From Streptomyces hilarionis (lineage in GTDB: Bacteria; Actinomycetota; Actinomycetes; Streptomycetales; Streptomycetaceae), in NCBI RefSeq assembly GCF_024539675.1, contig NZ_JAHHIT010000038.1:15076-79075 (forward strand): a DNA stretch of 64,000 nt, read 5' to 3'. The notes under the pieces are model-generated. The model saw only the letters and a program-made list of their open reading frames with translations. It was not told the origin of the DNA and did not search any database. Position numbers and translations under genes: made by a program. Within the stretch, counting starts at the first letter, position 1, and every line of letters begins with the position of its first letter. Below are positions 51,563 through 59,346 of this stretch, in pieces.

Positions 51563-54165
51563 TGACCGCCACTGAGGGGGCCACCCCCACGATCGTGCTC
51601 GTCGGCCACGGGATGGTCGGCCAGCGCTTCCTCGAAGCGATCGCCGAGCGCGGCCTGACCGCCACCCACCGCGTGGTCGTGCTGTGCGAGGAGCCACGGC
51701 CCGCCTACGACCGCGTGGCGCTGACCTCGTACTTCTCGGGCAGGACGGCCGAAGACCTGTCGATGACCGACATGGCGTTCCTCGAGACGCACGGCATCGA
51801 GCTGTACGTCGGCGACCCGGCGCAGACCGTCGACCGCGAGGCCAGGAAGGTCGTCGCCCGCTCCGGCCGGGTCTTCGCGTACGACACCCTCGTCCTCGCC
51901 ACCGGCTCGTTCCCCTTCGTCCCCCCGGTCCCCAACAAGGACGCCGAGGGCTGCTTCGTCTACCGCACGATCGACGACCTGCTGGCCATCGAGAAGTACG
52001 CCGAGAAGGCGACCACCGGCGCGGTGGTCGGCGGCGGCCTGCTCGGGCTGGAGGCCGCCGGCGCCCTGAAGGGCCTCGGACTGACCTCCCACATCGTGGA
52101 GTTCGCGCCCCGGCTGATGCCCGTCCAGGTCGACGCGGGCGGCGGCGCGGCCCTGCTGCGCACCATCGAGGACATGGGCCTGTCCGTCCACACGGGCGTG
52201 GGCACCCAGGAGATCGTCGTCGACGAGTCCGGCGCGGTCACCGGCATGCGGCTCTCCGACGGCTCCGAACTCGCCACCGACATGGTCGTGTTCAGCGCCG
52301 GCGTCCGCCCCCGCGACCAGCTCGCCCGCGACTGCGGTCTGAGCGTCGGCGAGCGCGGCGGCATCGCGGTCGACGAGCGGTGCCGCACGGTCACCGACCC
52401 CCACGTGTTCGCCATCGGCGAGTGCGCCCTGGCCGCCGACGGCCGCGTCTACGGCCTGGTCGCCCCCGGCTACGAGCAGGCCGAGACGGCCGCCGCGGCC
52501 ATCGCCGACGACGAGTCGGAGCAGCTGTCCTTCACCGGCGCCGACCTCTCCACCAAGCTGAAGCTGCTCGGCGTGGACGTGGCCTCCTTCGGCGACGCCC
52601 ACGGCGCGGCCGAGGACTGTCTGGACGTCGTCTACTCCGACTCCCGCGCCGGGCTGTACAAGAAGCTGGTCATCGGGCGCGACGGCACGCTGCTCGGCGG
52701 CATCCTGGTCGGCGACGCCGACGCGTACGGCACGCTGCGCGCCTTCACCGGATCCGTGCCGCCCGTGGCCCCCGAGTCGCTGGTCCTGCCGGCCGGCGCC
52801 GGGGAGTCCGTGCAGCTCGGCCCGTCCGCGCTGCCGGACGAGGCGATCGTCTGCTCCTGCCACAACGTGTCGAAGGGCACGATCCGCGGCGCGGTCACCG
52901 AGCACTCCTGCACGACCGTGCCCGAGGTGAAGAAGTGCACCAAGGCCGGTACCGGCTGCGGCAGTTGCGTCAAGGTCCTCGGCCAGCTGGTCGCCGCCGA
53001 GCTGGAGGCGAGCGGCGTCGAGGTCGACAAGGGCCTGTGCGGCTGCTTCGCGCAGACCCGCGAGGAGCTGTACGAGATCGTCCTCGCCCTGCGCATCAAC
53101 ACCTACCAGGACCTGCTGGACCGCTACGGCCGCGACGGCGCCCGCGGCGGCGACGGCTGCGACGTCTGCAAGCCCGCGATCGGCTCGATCATCGCGTCGC
53201 TCGCCCCGAGCATCGGCGCGAGCGGGTACGTCCTGGACGGCGAGCAGGCGGCGTTGCAGGAGACCAACGACCACTTCCTCGCCAACCTCCAGAAGAACGG
53301 CTCCTACTCGGTCGTCCCGCGCATCCCCGGCGGTGAGATCACCCCCGAGGGCCTCATCGTGATCGGCGAGATCGCCCGCGACTTCGGCCTCTACACGAAG
53401 ATCACCGGCGGTCAGCGCATCGACATGTTCGGCGCGCGCGTCGAGCAACTCCCGCTCATCTGGACCCGGTTGGTCGACGCCGGCTTCGAGTCGGGCCACG
53501 CGTACGGCAAGTCCCTGCGCACCGTGAAGTCCTGCGTCGGCCAGACCTGGTGCCGCTACGGCGTCCAGGACTCCGTCCGCATGGCCATCGACCTGGAGCT
53601 GCGCTACCGGGGCCTGCGCTCCCCGCACAAGCTCAAGTCCGCCGTCTCCGGCTGCGCCCGCGAGTGCGCCGAGGCCCAGTCGAAGGACTTCGGCGTCATC
53701 GCCACCTCCAACGGCTGGAACCTCTACGTCGGCGGCAACGGCGGCGCGACCCCGCGCCACGCGGACCTCCTCGCCCAGGACCTCACCGACGCCGAACTGA
53801 TCCGGCTGATCGACCGGTTCCTGATGTTCTACATCCGCACCGCCGACCGCCTGGAGCGCACGTCGACCTGGCTGGAGCGCATCCCGGGCGGCCTGGACCA
53901 CGTCCGCGACGTCGTCGTGGAGGACTCCCTCGGCATCTGCGAGGAGCTGGAGTCCCTGATGACCGCACACGTGGCGCACTACGCCGACGAGTGGGCGACC
54001 ACCATCAACGACCCCGAGAAGCTGGCCCGGTTCGTGTCCTTCGTGAACGCCCCCGACACCCCCGACCCCGTCGTCGGCTTCGTCCCCGAGCGCGAGCAGA
54101 TCAAGCCCGACCTGCCGCTGCTGACCATCGGCCACCGTCCCCTGGAAGGAAGCGCCCAGCGATGA
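51562..54165 (+). CDS. nirB: Assimilatory nitrite reductase large subunit (NADH, siroheme)
   Basis: An 867-residue enzyme that reduces nitrite to ammonia. The order is FAD domain (LVGHGMVGQRFLEAI), NADH domain (GAVVGGGLLGLEAAGAL), a BFD-like [2Fe-2S] domain (CSCHNVSKG; GTGCGSCVK), and sulfite/nitrite reductase ferredoxin-like repeats. The siroheme/[4Fe-4S] cysteines are in SCVGQTWCRYG and SGCARECAEAQ. Full length. It overlaps the genes on both sides by 4 bp or less. Siroheme iron insertion may come from the chelatase at 34132. Confidence 0.97.
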   Translation: MTATEGATPTIVLVGHGMVGQRFLEAIAERGLTATHRVVVLCEEPRPAYDRVALTSYFSGRTAEDLSMTDMAFLETHGIELYVGDPAQTVDREARKVVARSGRVFAYDTLVLATGSFPFVPPVPNKDAEGCFVYRTIDDLLAIEKYAEKATTGAVVGGGLLGLEAAGALKGLGLTSHIVEFAPRLMPVQVDAGGGAALLRTIEDMGLSVHTGVGTQEIVVDESGAVTGMRLSDGSELATDMVVFSAGVRPRDQLARDCGLSVGERGGIAVDERCRTVTDPHVFAIGECALAADGRVYGLVAPGYEQAETAAAAIADDESEQLSFTGADLSTKLKLLGVDVASFGDAHGAAEDCLDVVYSDSRAGLYKKLVIGRDGTLLGGILVGDADAYGTLRAFTGSVPPVAPESLVLPAGAGESVQLGPSALPDEAIVCSCHNVSKGTIRGAVTEHSCTTVPEVKKCTKAGTGCGSCVKVLGQLVAAELEASGVEVDKGLCGCFAQTREELYEIVLALRINTYQDLLDRYGRDGARGGDGCDVCKPAIGSIIASLAPSIGASGYVLDGEQAALQETNDHFLANLQKNGSYSVVPRIPGGEITPEGLIVIGEIARDFGLYTKITGGQRIDMFGARVEQLPLIWTRLVDAGFESGHAYGKSLRTVKSCVGQTWCRYGVQDSVRMAIDLELRYRGLRSPHKLKSAVSGCARECAEAQSKDFGVIATSNGWNLYVGGNGGATPRHADLLAQDLTDAELIRLIDRFLMFYIRTADRLERTSTWLERIPGGLDHVRDVVVEDSLGICEELESLMTAHVAHYADEWATTINDPEKLARFVSFVNAPDTPDPVVGFVPEREQIKPDLPLLTIGHRPLEGSAQR

Positions 54166-54551
54166 CCCTGGCACCCGAGACCACCGACCTGAAGGTCCAG
54201 CTCCAGCTCGAGGAAGGCGGACCGCACTGGTTCACCGTCTGCGACCTGAGCCGGCTCGTCCCCGGCCGCGGCGTGGCCGCACTGCTGCCCGACGGCCGCC
54301 AGGTCGCCCTGTTCCGCGACCGCTCCGGCGCCCTGTACGCCGTCGACAACCGGGACCCGTTCAGCGGCGCGGCGGTCCTCTCCCGAGGCCTGACCGGCAC
54401 GCACCAGGGTCGCCCGTTCGTCGCCTCCCCGCTCCTCAAGCAGCGTTTCGACCTGGTGAGCGGTCAGTGCCTGGACGACGACACGGTGCGCGTCGCCACC
54501 TACGAGGTCAGGACGGCGACCCCGGACGCCGCCCCCGCCCTCAGCGCGTGA
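54162..54551 (+). CDS. nirD: Nitrite reductase small subunit (Rieske-like fold)
   Basis: A 129-residue NirD. It has the Rieske-like scaffold (WFTVCDLSRLVPGRGVAAL; VALFRDRSGALYAVDNRDPF; SPLLKQRFDL) but without the two CxH cluster ligands, as usual for NirD. ATG 54162 overlaps the nirB stop. Its last 11 bp overlap the convergent SDR gene. Confidence 0.95.
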   Translation: MTLAPETTDLKVQLQLEEGGPHWFTVCDLSRLVPGRGVAALLPDGRQVALFRDRSGALYAVDNRDPFSGAAVLSRGLTGTHQGRPFVASPLLKQRFDLVSGQCLDDDTVRVATYEVRTATPDAAPALSA

Positions 54552-55455
54552 GGACGTCGTAGGACACGCCGGTCAGCTGCTCGGACGCGGCCCACAGCCG
54601 CCGGCCCGCCCGGTCGTCCCGGGTCCAGGGCGCCCGCCACGACGGTGCGGGCGCCCCGCGCCACATCGCGAGGGACGGCCCGGTGAACGAGTCCGGGCGC
54701 ACGCCCGGCGCGGTCGCCGCGTAGAGGGTGGGCAGCGCCCCGGCCTCGGCGCTCTGGGCGAGGACCCGGTTGCCGAGCGCCATCAGCCGCTCGGCGCCCC
54801 GCCGCCCCTCCGCGAGCGGACCGGCCGTCTGTAGGTTGGTCGCCGCGTACCCGGGATGGGCTGCCGCCGCGACGACGTCCGCCCCGGCGGCCTCGACCCT
54901 GCGGGCCAGCTCGTGGGTGAAGAGCAGGTTGGCCGTCTTGGAACGCCCGTAGGCGACCCAACGCCGGTACCTTCGCTCGGAGTTGAGATCATCCGGGTCG
55001 ATGGCGCCGAGCAGGTGGGCCATGCTGGAGACGGTCACCACCCGCGCCCCCGCCGGGCCCTTCGCGGCTTCGAGCAGCGCGGGCAGCAGCAGCGCCGTGA
55101 GGGCGAAGTGCCCGAGGTGGTTCACCCCGAACTGCGTCTCGAACCCGTCGGCGGTGACGCCGTACGGCATGGCCATCACCCCGGCGTTGTTGACGAGCAG
55201 GTCGAGCCGCTCGCACGGCAGCGAGCCGGCGAACTCGCGCACGGAGGCGAGATCCCCGAGATCGAGCCGGCCGAACTCCACCTCCGCGCCCGGGACGTCC
55301 TCCCGCAACCGCCGCACGGCCTGCGTCCCCCGGGCCTCGCTGCGACAGGCGAGCACGACCCGCGCCCCCCGGCGGGCGAGCTCCCGCGAGGTGACGTACC
55401 CGAGCCCACTGTTGGCCCCGGTGACGACGGCGACGCGACCTCCCTGACCAGGCAT
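54541..55455 (-). CDS. Short-chain dehydrogenase (retinol dehydrogenase-like)
   Basis: A 304-residue SDR. It has TGANSGLGYVTSRELARRG, LLVNNAGVM, Ser in VTVSSMAH and the catalytic YGRSKTANLLF. It is longer than classical SDRs at the C-terminus, as in the retinol-dehydrogenase/WWOX-like group. ATG 55455. Substrate unknown. Convergent with nirD, and the last conserved-looking gene before the lower-GC segment. Confidence 0.92.
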   Translation of the reverse strand: MPGQGGRVAVVTGANSGLGYVTSRELARRGARVVLACRSEARGTQAVRRLREDVPGAEVEFGRLDLGDLASVREFAGSLPCERLDLLVNNAGVMAMPYGVTADGFETQFGVNHLGHFALTALLLPALLEAAKGPAGARVVTVSSMAHLLGAIDPDDLNSERRYRRWVAYGRSKTANLLFTHELARRVEAAGADVVAAAAHPGYAATNLQTAGPLAEGRRGAERLMALGNRVLAQSAEAGALPTLYAATAPGVRPDSFTGPSLAMWRGAPAPSWRAPWTRDDRAGRRLWAASEQLTGVSYDVLTR

Positions 55456-55598
55456 GTCACGCACACTCCAGCCGACCACGACCGCACTCCCTCCACAGCG
55501 TGCGGTGCAGCCTACGGCCCCGGCCCCGCCCCCCCGAATTCCCGGGGACCGCAGTCCCTCGGCCCTCGCCCCGGCCCGCACTCACCGCTCCACCCCAC

Positions 55599-57896
55599 TC
55601 AGTCCCGACGGATCAACTCCGGATCGATCCGCCGCCCGACCAACGGCAAGGACCCAAGAGCGGCGACGACCACGACCCCCAGAGCACAGACCAACAACAA
55701 CGGCACGCCGTCCCCGTCCCAGAACACGGCCCCGCCCCCGGTGACCAGATAGCTGGACTCGGCCATCTTCCCCGTCACCACGGCGAGCACCAGACCGACG
55801 GTCAACGGCAGCACCACTTGGGCGACTTGAACGGCTTTAAGGGTCCGAGGTCTCGCCCCTAGCAAGGTCAACGCTGTGACTTGAGGACGGCGCTCCACGG
55901 CCCGGTCTGTGGCCGCAACCAGATAGGCAGCGACACCGATGACCAGCCCCAAAACCATGCCTACAGCAAGGAGGGTTTTGATGACCGTGATCTGCTGAAG
56001 CGCGGTGACCACGATGCCCGGTGTGTCCACCTCCGTCGTGGGGTCAACCCCAGCGACACCGTCGAGAACAGCACGGACGGTTGCGGGCGCCGAACTACTT
56101 ACGAGAACTAGAGTCGCTTGTTCTGGACGGAAACCACGCGGCATGAATGAAGGTGGCAGAAGGACATTACCACTACTCAGCGCCGGCAGGCCCACATAGT
56201 CTCGGTAAACAACCTCCTGCTGCGGGAGCTTCACGTGCATGACATGCCGCTGCCTTCCACGACGCAGATGGAACGGGAATTCCATCCCAGGTTTGTCGAT
56301 GTCGTCATAACCTTGGTTCGGGTCTCGCAGCCGAATTGGTCGCCCATCCACACAGCTGCCAGCCTCTGGAACAAAACTGCGCAATTGCTTGCACGTTGCA
56401 GCGACGGCACTGATCATCCCGGACGGCTGAGCAGCACCCAGGTCTCGCCATGAGTCCATGACAACAATATGCGCACGAACGCCTTTCACGCGCTCCCATG
56501 CCTCTTGTTTTTCCGCAGAAACCCCTTCGAGCGAAATTCGATAAAGTTGCACCGGAGAGGTGTTTTTGGATACCTGTGCCAGTTCGATGAGCACGCCTTG
56601 CACAAGCGAGGCTGAAAAAATCAGCAACACCAAACTTGTCGCAACTCGTAGAACCCCCCCGGGCTCCACCTCATTTCGCCGCATGGCAAGCCCAAGCGCA
56701 AGCGACCTGGTTGAGCGAGCCATTCTTCCAGCGAGGGACCGAGACAAGAGTGGCAGAGTAAGCACGACACCCGAACCGACCAGGACAACAGCCAAAGGAA
56801 GGAGAAACGAAGAAAGCCCGGTGTCTCGCGGCTGACGCCCAAGAGCACCCAGCACGCAGTACGCAGCCACGATCCCCAAACCAGGAAATAACGGGAGCAA
56901 TCCCCACCGGCTGGGCGACTTCTCCACAGCACCGCGTCGGACATCGAGCGGGTTCTCTGCCGCCTTACGTGCACTTGATCGCCCGACGAACCATGCGAGG
57001 GTGGTGGCACCCACTACACAGGTGACGGCGGTGGGCGCAGGCAACGCCCCATCAGACGGATACCATTTGAATCCAGGAAGCCCGGTCCTTGAGACGCATT
57101 GATTGACGATCCAATACGCACAAAGACCGATGAAAGTGCCGCATAGTGCAGCCGCCACGGTCTCTGCAGCATTCACCCTCTGCGTTCCCGCCCTACTCAA
57201 CCCGAGAAGGCGCAAAGCGGCAAGCCTCTTAGACCGTGCGGCGGCGGAAAGCCGGGCACATACCGAGAGGAATACTGTTAGGGGTAGCAGAACTACACCG
57301 ACAAGGGTAAAACGCAGAATGTTCAGCGTCGATGGCTCCACAGTTTCATCGGGTGGATCCTCCGTACCAAAGGTCGTAACCCGTTGGGCACCGTCGAGAG
57401 CGCGGCGCTCTACTCCGACGTACGCGTACAACTCGTCTGGATGAGCCAACCCCGGGGCTCCGATCAGCCCTTTGTCTTTGCCTGGTACGAGTTGAGCAAG
57501 ACCAGGCTCCCGCTTAAGCTCCTCACGGAGTTGAGGAGACAGGAAAACTTCGCCAGCTCTGGGTAGTTGACTGAGCCCCGGGGGCGGCTGAATAGACCGA
57601 ACTCCCCGTGCCACAAAGACTCTGGTGAGGGGTTGGGATCCATAGGGATCAGTCCTAGTGAGCTCAAACGAATCGCCACGGGCTCCAATACAGTAGCCGT
57701 TGTAATCCACCCTGTCGCAGTCCGGATTACGCGCCGCCATCCGGCCGTCCTGCGCAGCTAGAATCCCTGGGATTGCCAAAACAACAGCGAGACAACAGAC
57801 GCCGATCGCGCTACCCGCCACCATGAGCAGGAAACGTAGCCGGTTCCCTCGGCCACTCCCTGAAAGCAATCTCAGGCCGAGCATGAGTTCCCTCAC
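55599..57896 (-). CDS. FtsX-family ABC transporter permease
   Basis: A 765-residue permease. An N-terminal TM helix (FLLMVAGSAIGVCCLAVVLA) is followed by a 170-residue extracellular domain, a block of TM helices around residues 190-420, a second extracellular domain and a C-terminal FtsX bundle. This is a full-length MacB/FtsX-like two-repeat layout. ATG overlaps the stop of the ATPase gene at 57893. GC content and codon choice are clearly lower than in flanking genes, most visibly at 55,900-57,800. Such permeases usually drive peptide or lipoprotein release, or antimicrobial-peptide resistance, rather than classical transport. Confidence 0.88.
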   Translation of the reverse strand: MRELMLGLRLLSGSGRGNRLRFLLMVAGSAIGVCCLAVVLAIPGILAAQDGRMAARNPDCDRVDYNGYCIGARGDSFELTRTDPYGSQPLTRVFVARGVRSIQPPPGLSQLPRAGEVFLSPQLREELKREPGLAQLVPGKDKGLIGAPGLAHPDELYAYVGVERRALDGAQRVTTFGTEDPPDETVEPSTLNILRFTLVGVVLLPLTVFLSVCARLSAAARSKRLAALRLLGLSRAGTQRVNAAETVAAALCGTFIGLCAYWIVNQCVSRTGLPGFKWYPSDGALPAPTAVTCVVGATTLAWFVGRSSARKAAENPLDVRRGAVEKSPSRWGLLPLFPGLGIVAAYCVLGALGRQPRDTGLSSFLLPLAVVLVGSGVVLTLPLLSRSLAGRMARSTRSLALGLAMRRNEVEPGGVLRVATSLVLLIFSASLVQGVLIELAQVSKNTSPVQLYRISLEGVSAEKQEAWERVKGVRAHIVVMDSWRDLGAAQPSGMISAVAATCKQLRSFVPEAGSCVDGRPIRLRDPNQGYDDIDKPGMEFPFHLRRGRQRHVMHVKLPQQEVVYRDYVGLPALSSGNVLLPPSFMPRGFRPEQATLVLVSSSAPATVRAVLDGVAGVDPTTEVDTPGIVVTALQQITVIKTLLAVGMVLGLVIGVAAYLVAATDRAVERRPQVTALTLLGARPRTLKAVQVAQVVLPLTVGLVLAVVTGKMAESSYLVTGGGAVFWDGDGVPLLLVCALGVVVVAALGSLPLVGRRIDPELIRRD

Positions 57897-58579
57897 GAAA
57901 CCTCCCTGACTTGAGGAGTGAGCAAGCCGTCACACATGGTGTAGCGACTGTCGGCCCGCGCTGCCACTTGGTGATCGTGAGTCACCAGGAGCACGGCCGT
58001 ACCCTGAGAGCGGGCGAGAGCTAGGAACTCGTCCAACACAGATGCCGCGTTGGAACTGTCAAGAGACCCTGTGGGCTCATCCGCGAAAATCACGGCAGGC
58101 CTGTGCACCAAAGCACGCGCAACCGCAATTCGTTGACTCTGCCCTCCGGAAACCTGCGATGGCCTACGGTCGCGCAGGTTGGCCAGCCCCAGTCGCTCCA
58201 AGACCTCGCCGGCAGCAGCGAGTGCAGGGGCTTTACGCTGGCCGGCCAGGCGTAGAGGCAGCGCCGCGTTCTCCTCAACAGTCAACTCAGGCAGCAGTTC
58301 ACCGTACTGGAAAACAAATCCGAAGCGTTCACGGCGCAGCGTACTGAGTTCCTCGTCATCGAGGTCACCCAAAACTCGCCCCTCGAAACGGATTTCACCG
58401 CGAGCAACGGGCAGTACTCCAGCAAGGCAATACAGCAGCGATGATTTACCTGAGCCACTTTGCCCAGTAATCGCCGCGACTTCGCCGCGGCACACACTGA
58501 TGCCAGCAGCCCTCACAGCGGGCGTCTCACCATAAAAGAGGTCGATGCCCGTACCACAGAGGACTTCTTGCGTACTCAT
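57893..58579 (-). CDS. ABC transporter ATP-binding protein (LolD/MacB type)
   Basis: A 228-residue ATPase with Walker A GQSGSGKSS, signature VSGGQSQRIAVA, Walker B AVIFADEPTGSLD and switch His in LLVTHDH. It energises the FtsX-type permease next to it (4-bp overlap). ATG 58579 follows AAGGGGGCA. Downstream of a small secreted-protein gene, with a hairpin between them. Confidence 0.93.
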   Translation of the reverse strand: MSTQEVLCGTGIDLFYGETPAVRAAGISVCRGEVAAITGQSGSGKSSLLYCLAGVLPVARGEIRFEGRVLGDLDDEELSTLRRERFGFVFQYGELLPELTVEENAALPLRLAGQRKAPALAAAGEVLERLGLANLRDRRPSQVSGGQSQRIAVARALVHRPAVIFADEPTGSLDSSNAASVLDEFLALARSQGTAVLLVTHDHQVAARADSRYTMCDGLLTPQVREVS

Positions 58580-58597
58580 GTTGCCCCCTTAAGAGCG

Positions 58598-58625
58598 GGA
58601 GCCCAGGGAAGACCACCTGGGCTCC
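58598..58625 (-). terminator. Hairpin between secreted-protein gene and ABC genes
   Basis: 10-bp perfect stem GGAGCCCAGG/CCTGGGCTCC with an 8-nt loop, 13 bp after the secreted-protein stop and 19 bp before the ATPase start. It may end the upstream transcript or attenuate readthrough into the transporter. Confidence 0.65.
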
Positions 58626-58637
58626 AAACGATCTCGG

Positions 58638-59057
58638 TCAGTCGCGGTGGTGCGACACACTCTTGGTCTTCGAGCAATTGTCGGGGTGCAGGCTTCCGCG
58701 ATCTCGACAAGCCCGGAGCTTCGCAGAACTGGTGTACCGCTGTGCGCCATCCCAATTAAAGTGATGCATGCTCACTGAATGACGCTGTTTTCCGTTGTAC
58801 CGAACCCATCCGTGACCTTCGACCCGCACCTGCATGTAGACGTTGTGGCCATCGTCGGCAGCGTTATCGTGGAGCACTCCAGACCACTCGAAGGCCCCGT
58901 GGTTGGTGCCGGGCGGATTGAACCTGAATTCCCCTTCCAGGAACTCCACTCCACCCGAGTGAAGCTTCTCGATGCTGCCCGACTGTGTGGCCAGTGCCGT
59001 CCCCGCCCCCAGGCAGAACAAGCCAGCCGCCACCGCCGCCATCAGCGCTCTCTTCAC
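58638..59057 (-). CDS. Small secreted protein of unknown function
   Basis: A 139-residue exported protein. The signal peptide is VKRALMAAVAAGLFCLGAGT with likely cleavage after ALA near residue 24. The mature domain of about 115 residues is rich in His, Gly, Asn and aromatic residues (NPPGTNHGAFEWSG, MQVRVEGHGW). It has two Cys near the end (LRACRDRG, DNCSKT), which could form one disulfide. GTG 59057 is my choice because it gives a standard MKRA-like start, although GGAGGT is only 4 bp away. Lower GC, like the ABC pair that follows. No family recognised. Confidence 0.75.
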   Translation of the reverse strand: MKRALMAAVAAGLFCLGAGTALATQSGSIEKLHSGGVEFLEGEFRFNPPGTNHGAFEWSGVLHDNAADDGHNVYMQVRVEGHGWVRYNGKQRHSVSMHHFNWDGAQRYTSSAKLRACRDRGSLHPDNCSKTKSVSHHRD

Positions 59058-59195
59058 ACATACCTCCGTAACCGATGGCGACGCCGTCATCGCCATGAGT
59101 AACGGACTGTAGCGGTGCGAAAGTTGACAGAAACGATCTAGCAGCCCATATCCACCACATCAGGTGATCGACTTCCAGCCACCCCAACAAAAAGA

Positions 59196-59224
59196 AGACG
59201 GCACCCCCGCACAGGGTGCCGTCT
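59196..59224 (-). terminator. Rho-independent terminator of ppdK
   Basis: 11-bp perfect stem AGACGGCACCC/GGGTGCCGTCT, followed on the reverse strand by TCTTTTTG. It lies 120 bp after the ppdK stop. Confidence 0.85.
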
Positions 59225-59346
59225 CTTCGTGGGCCGGGGCCGTCGCCGATCGGTGAGGGTCGGGGACCGGCGGCGGCTCCGGGGTTCTGCGTGCGGCCGG
59301 GTGCACTTCCGGCCGCGCGGTGGCCCGACGCCTCGGGCCTCAGGGC

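Noticed and set aside
51400..54174. Very long reverse-strand open frame opposite nirB
   Set aside because: It is the antisense shadow of nirB, which has unmistakable motifs on the forward strand. High GC keeps stop codons rare in the opposite frames. The same applies to long antisense frames over dnaG, ppdK, nasA and the ABC genes.
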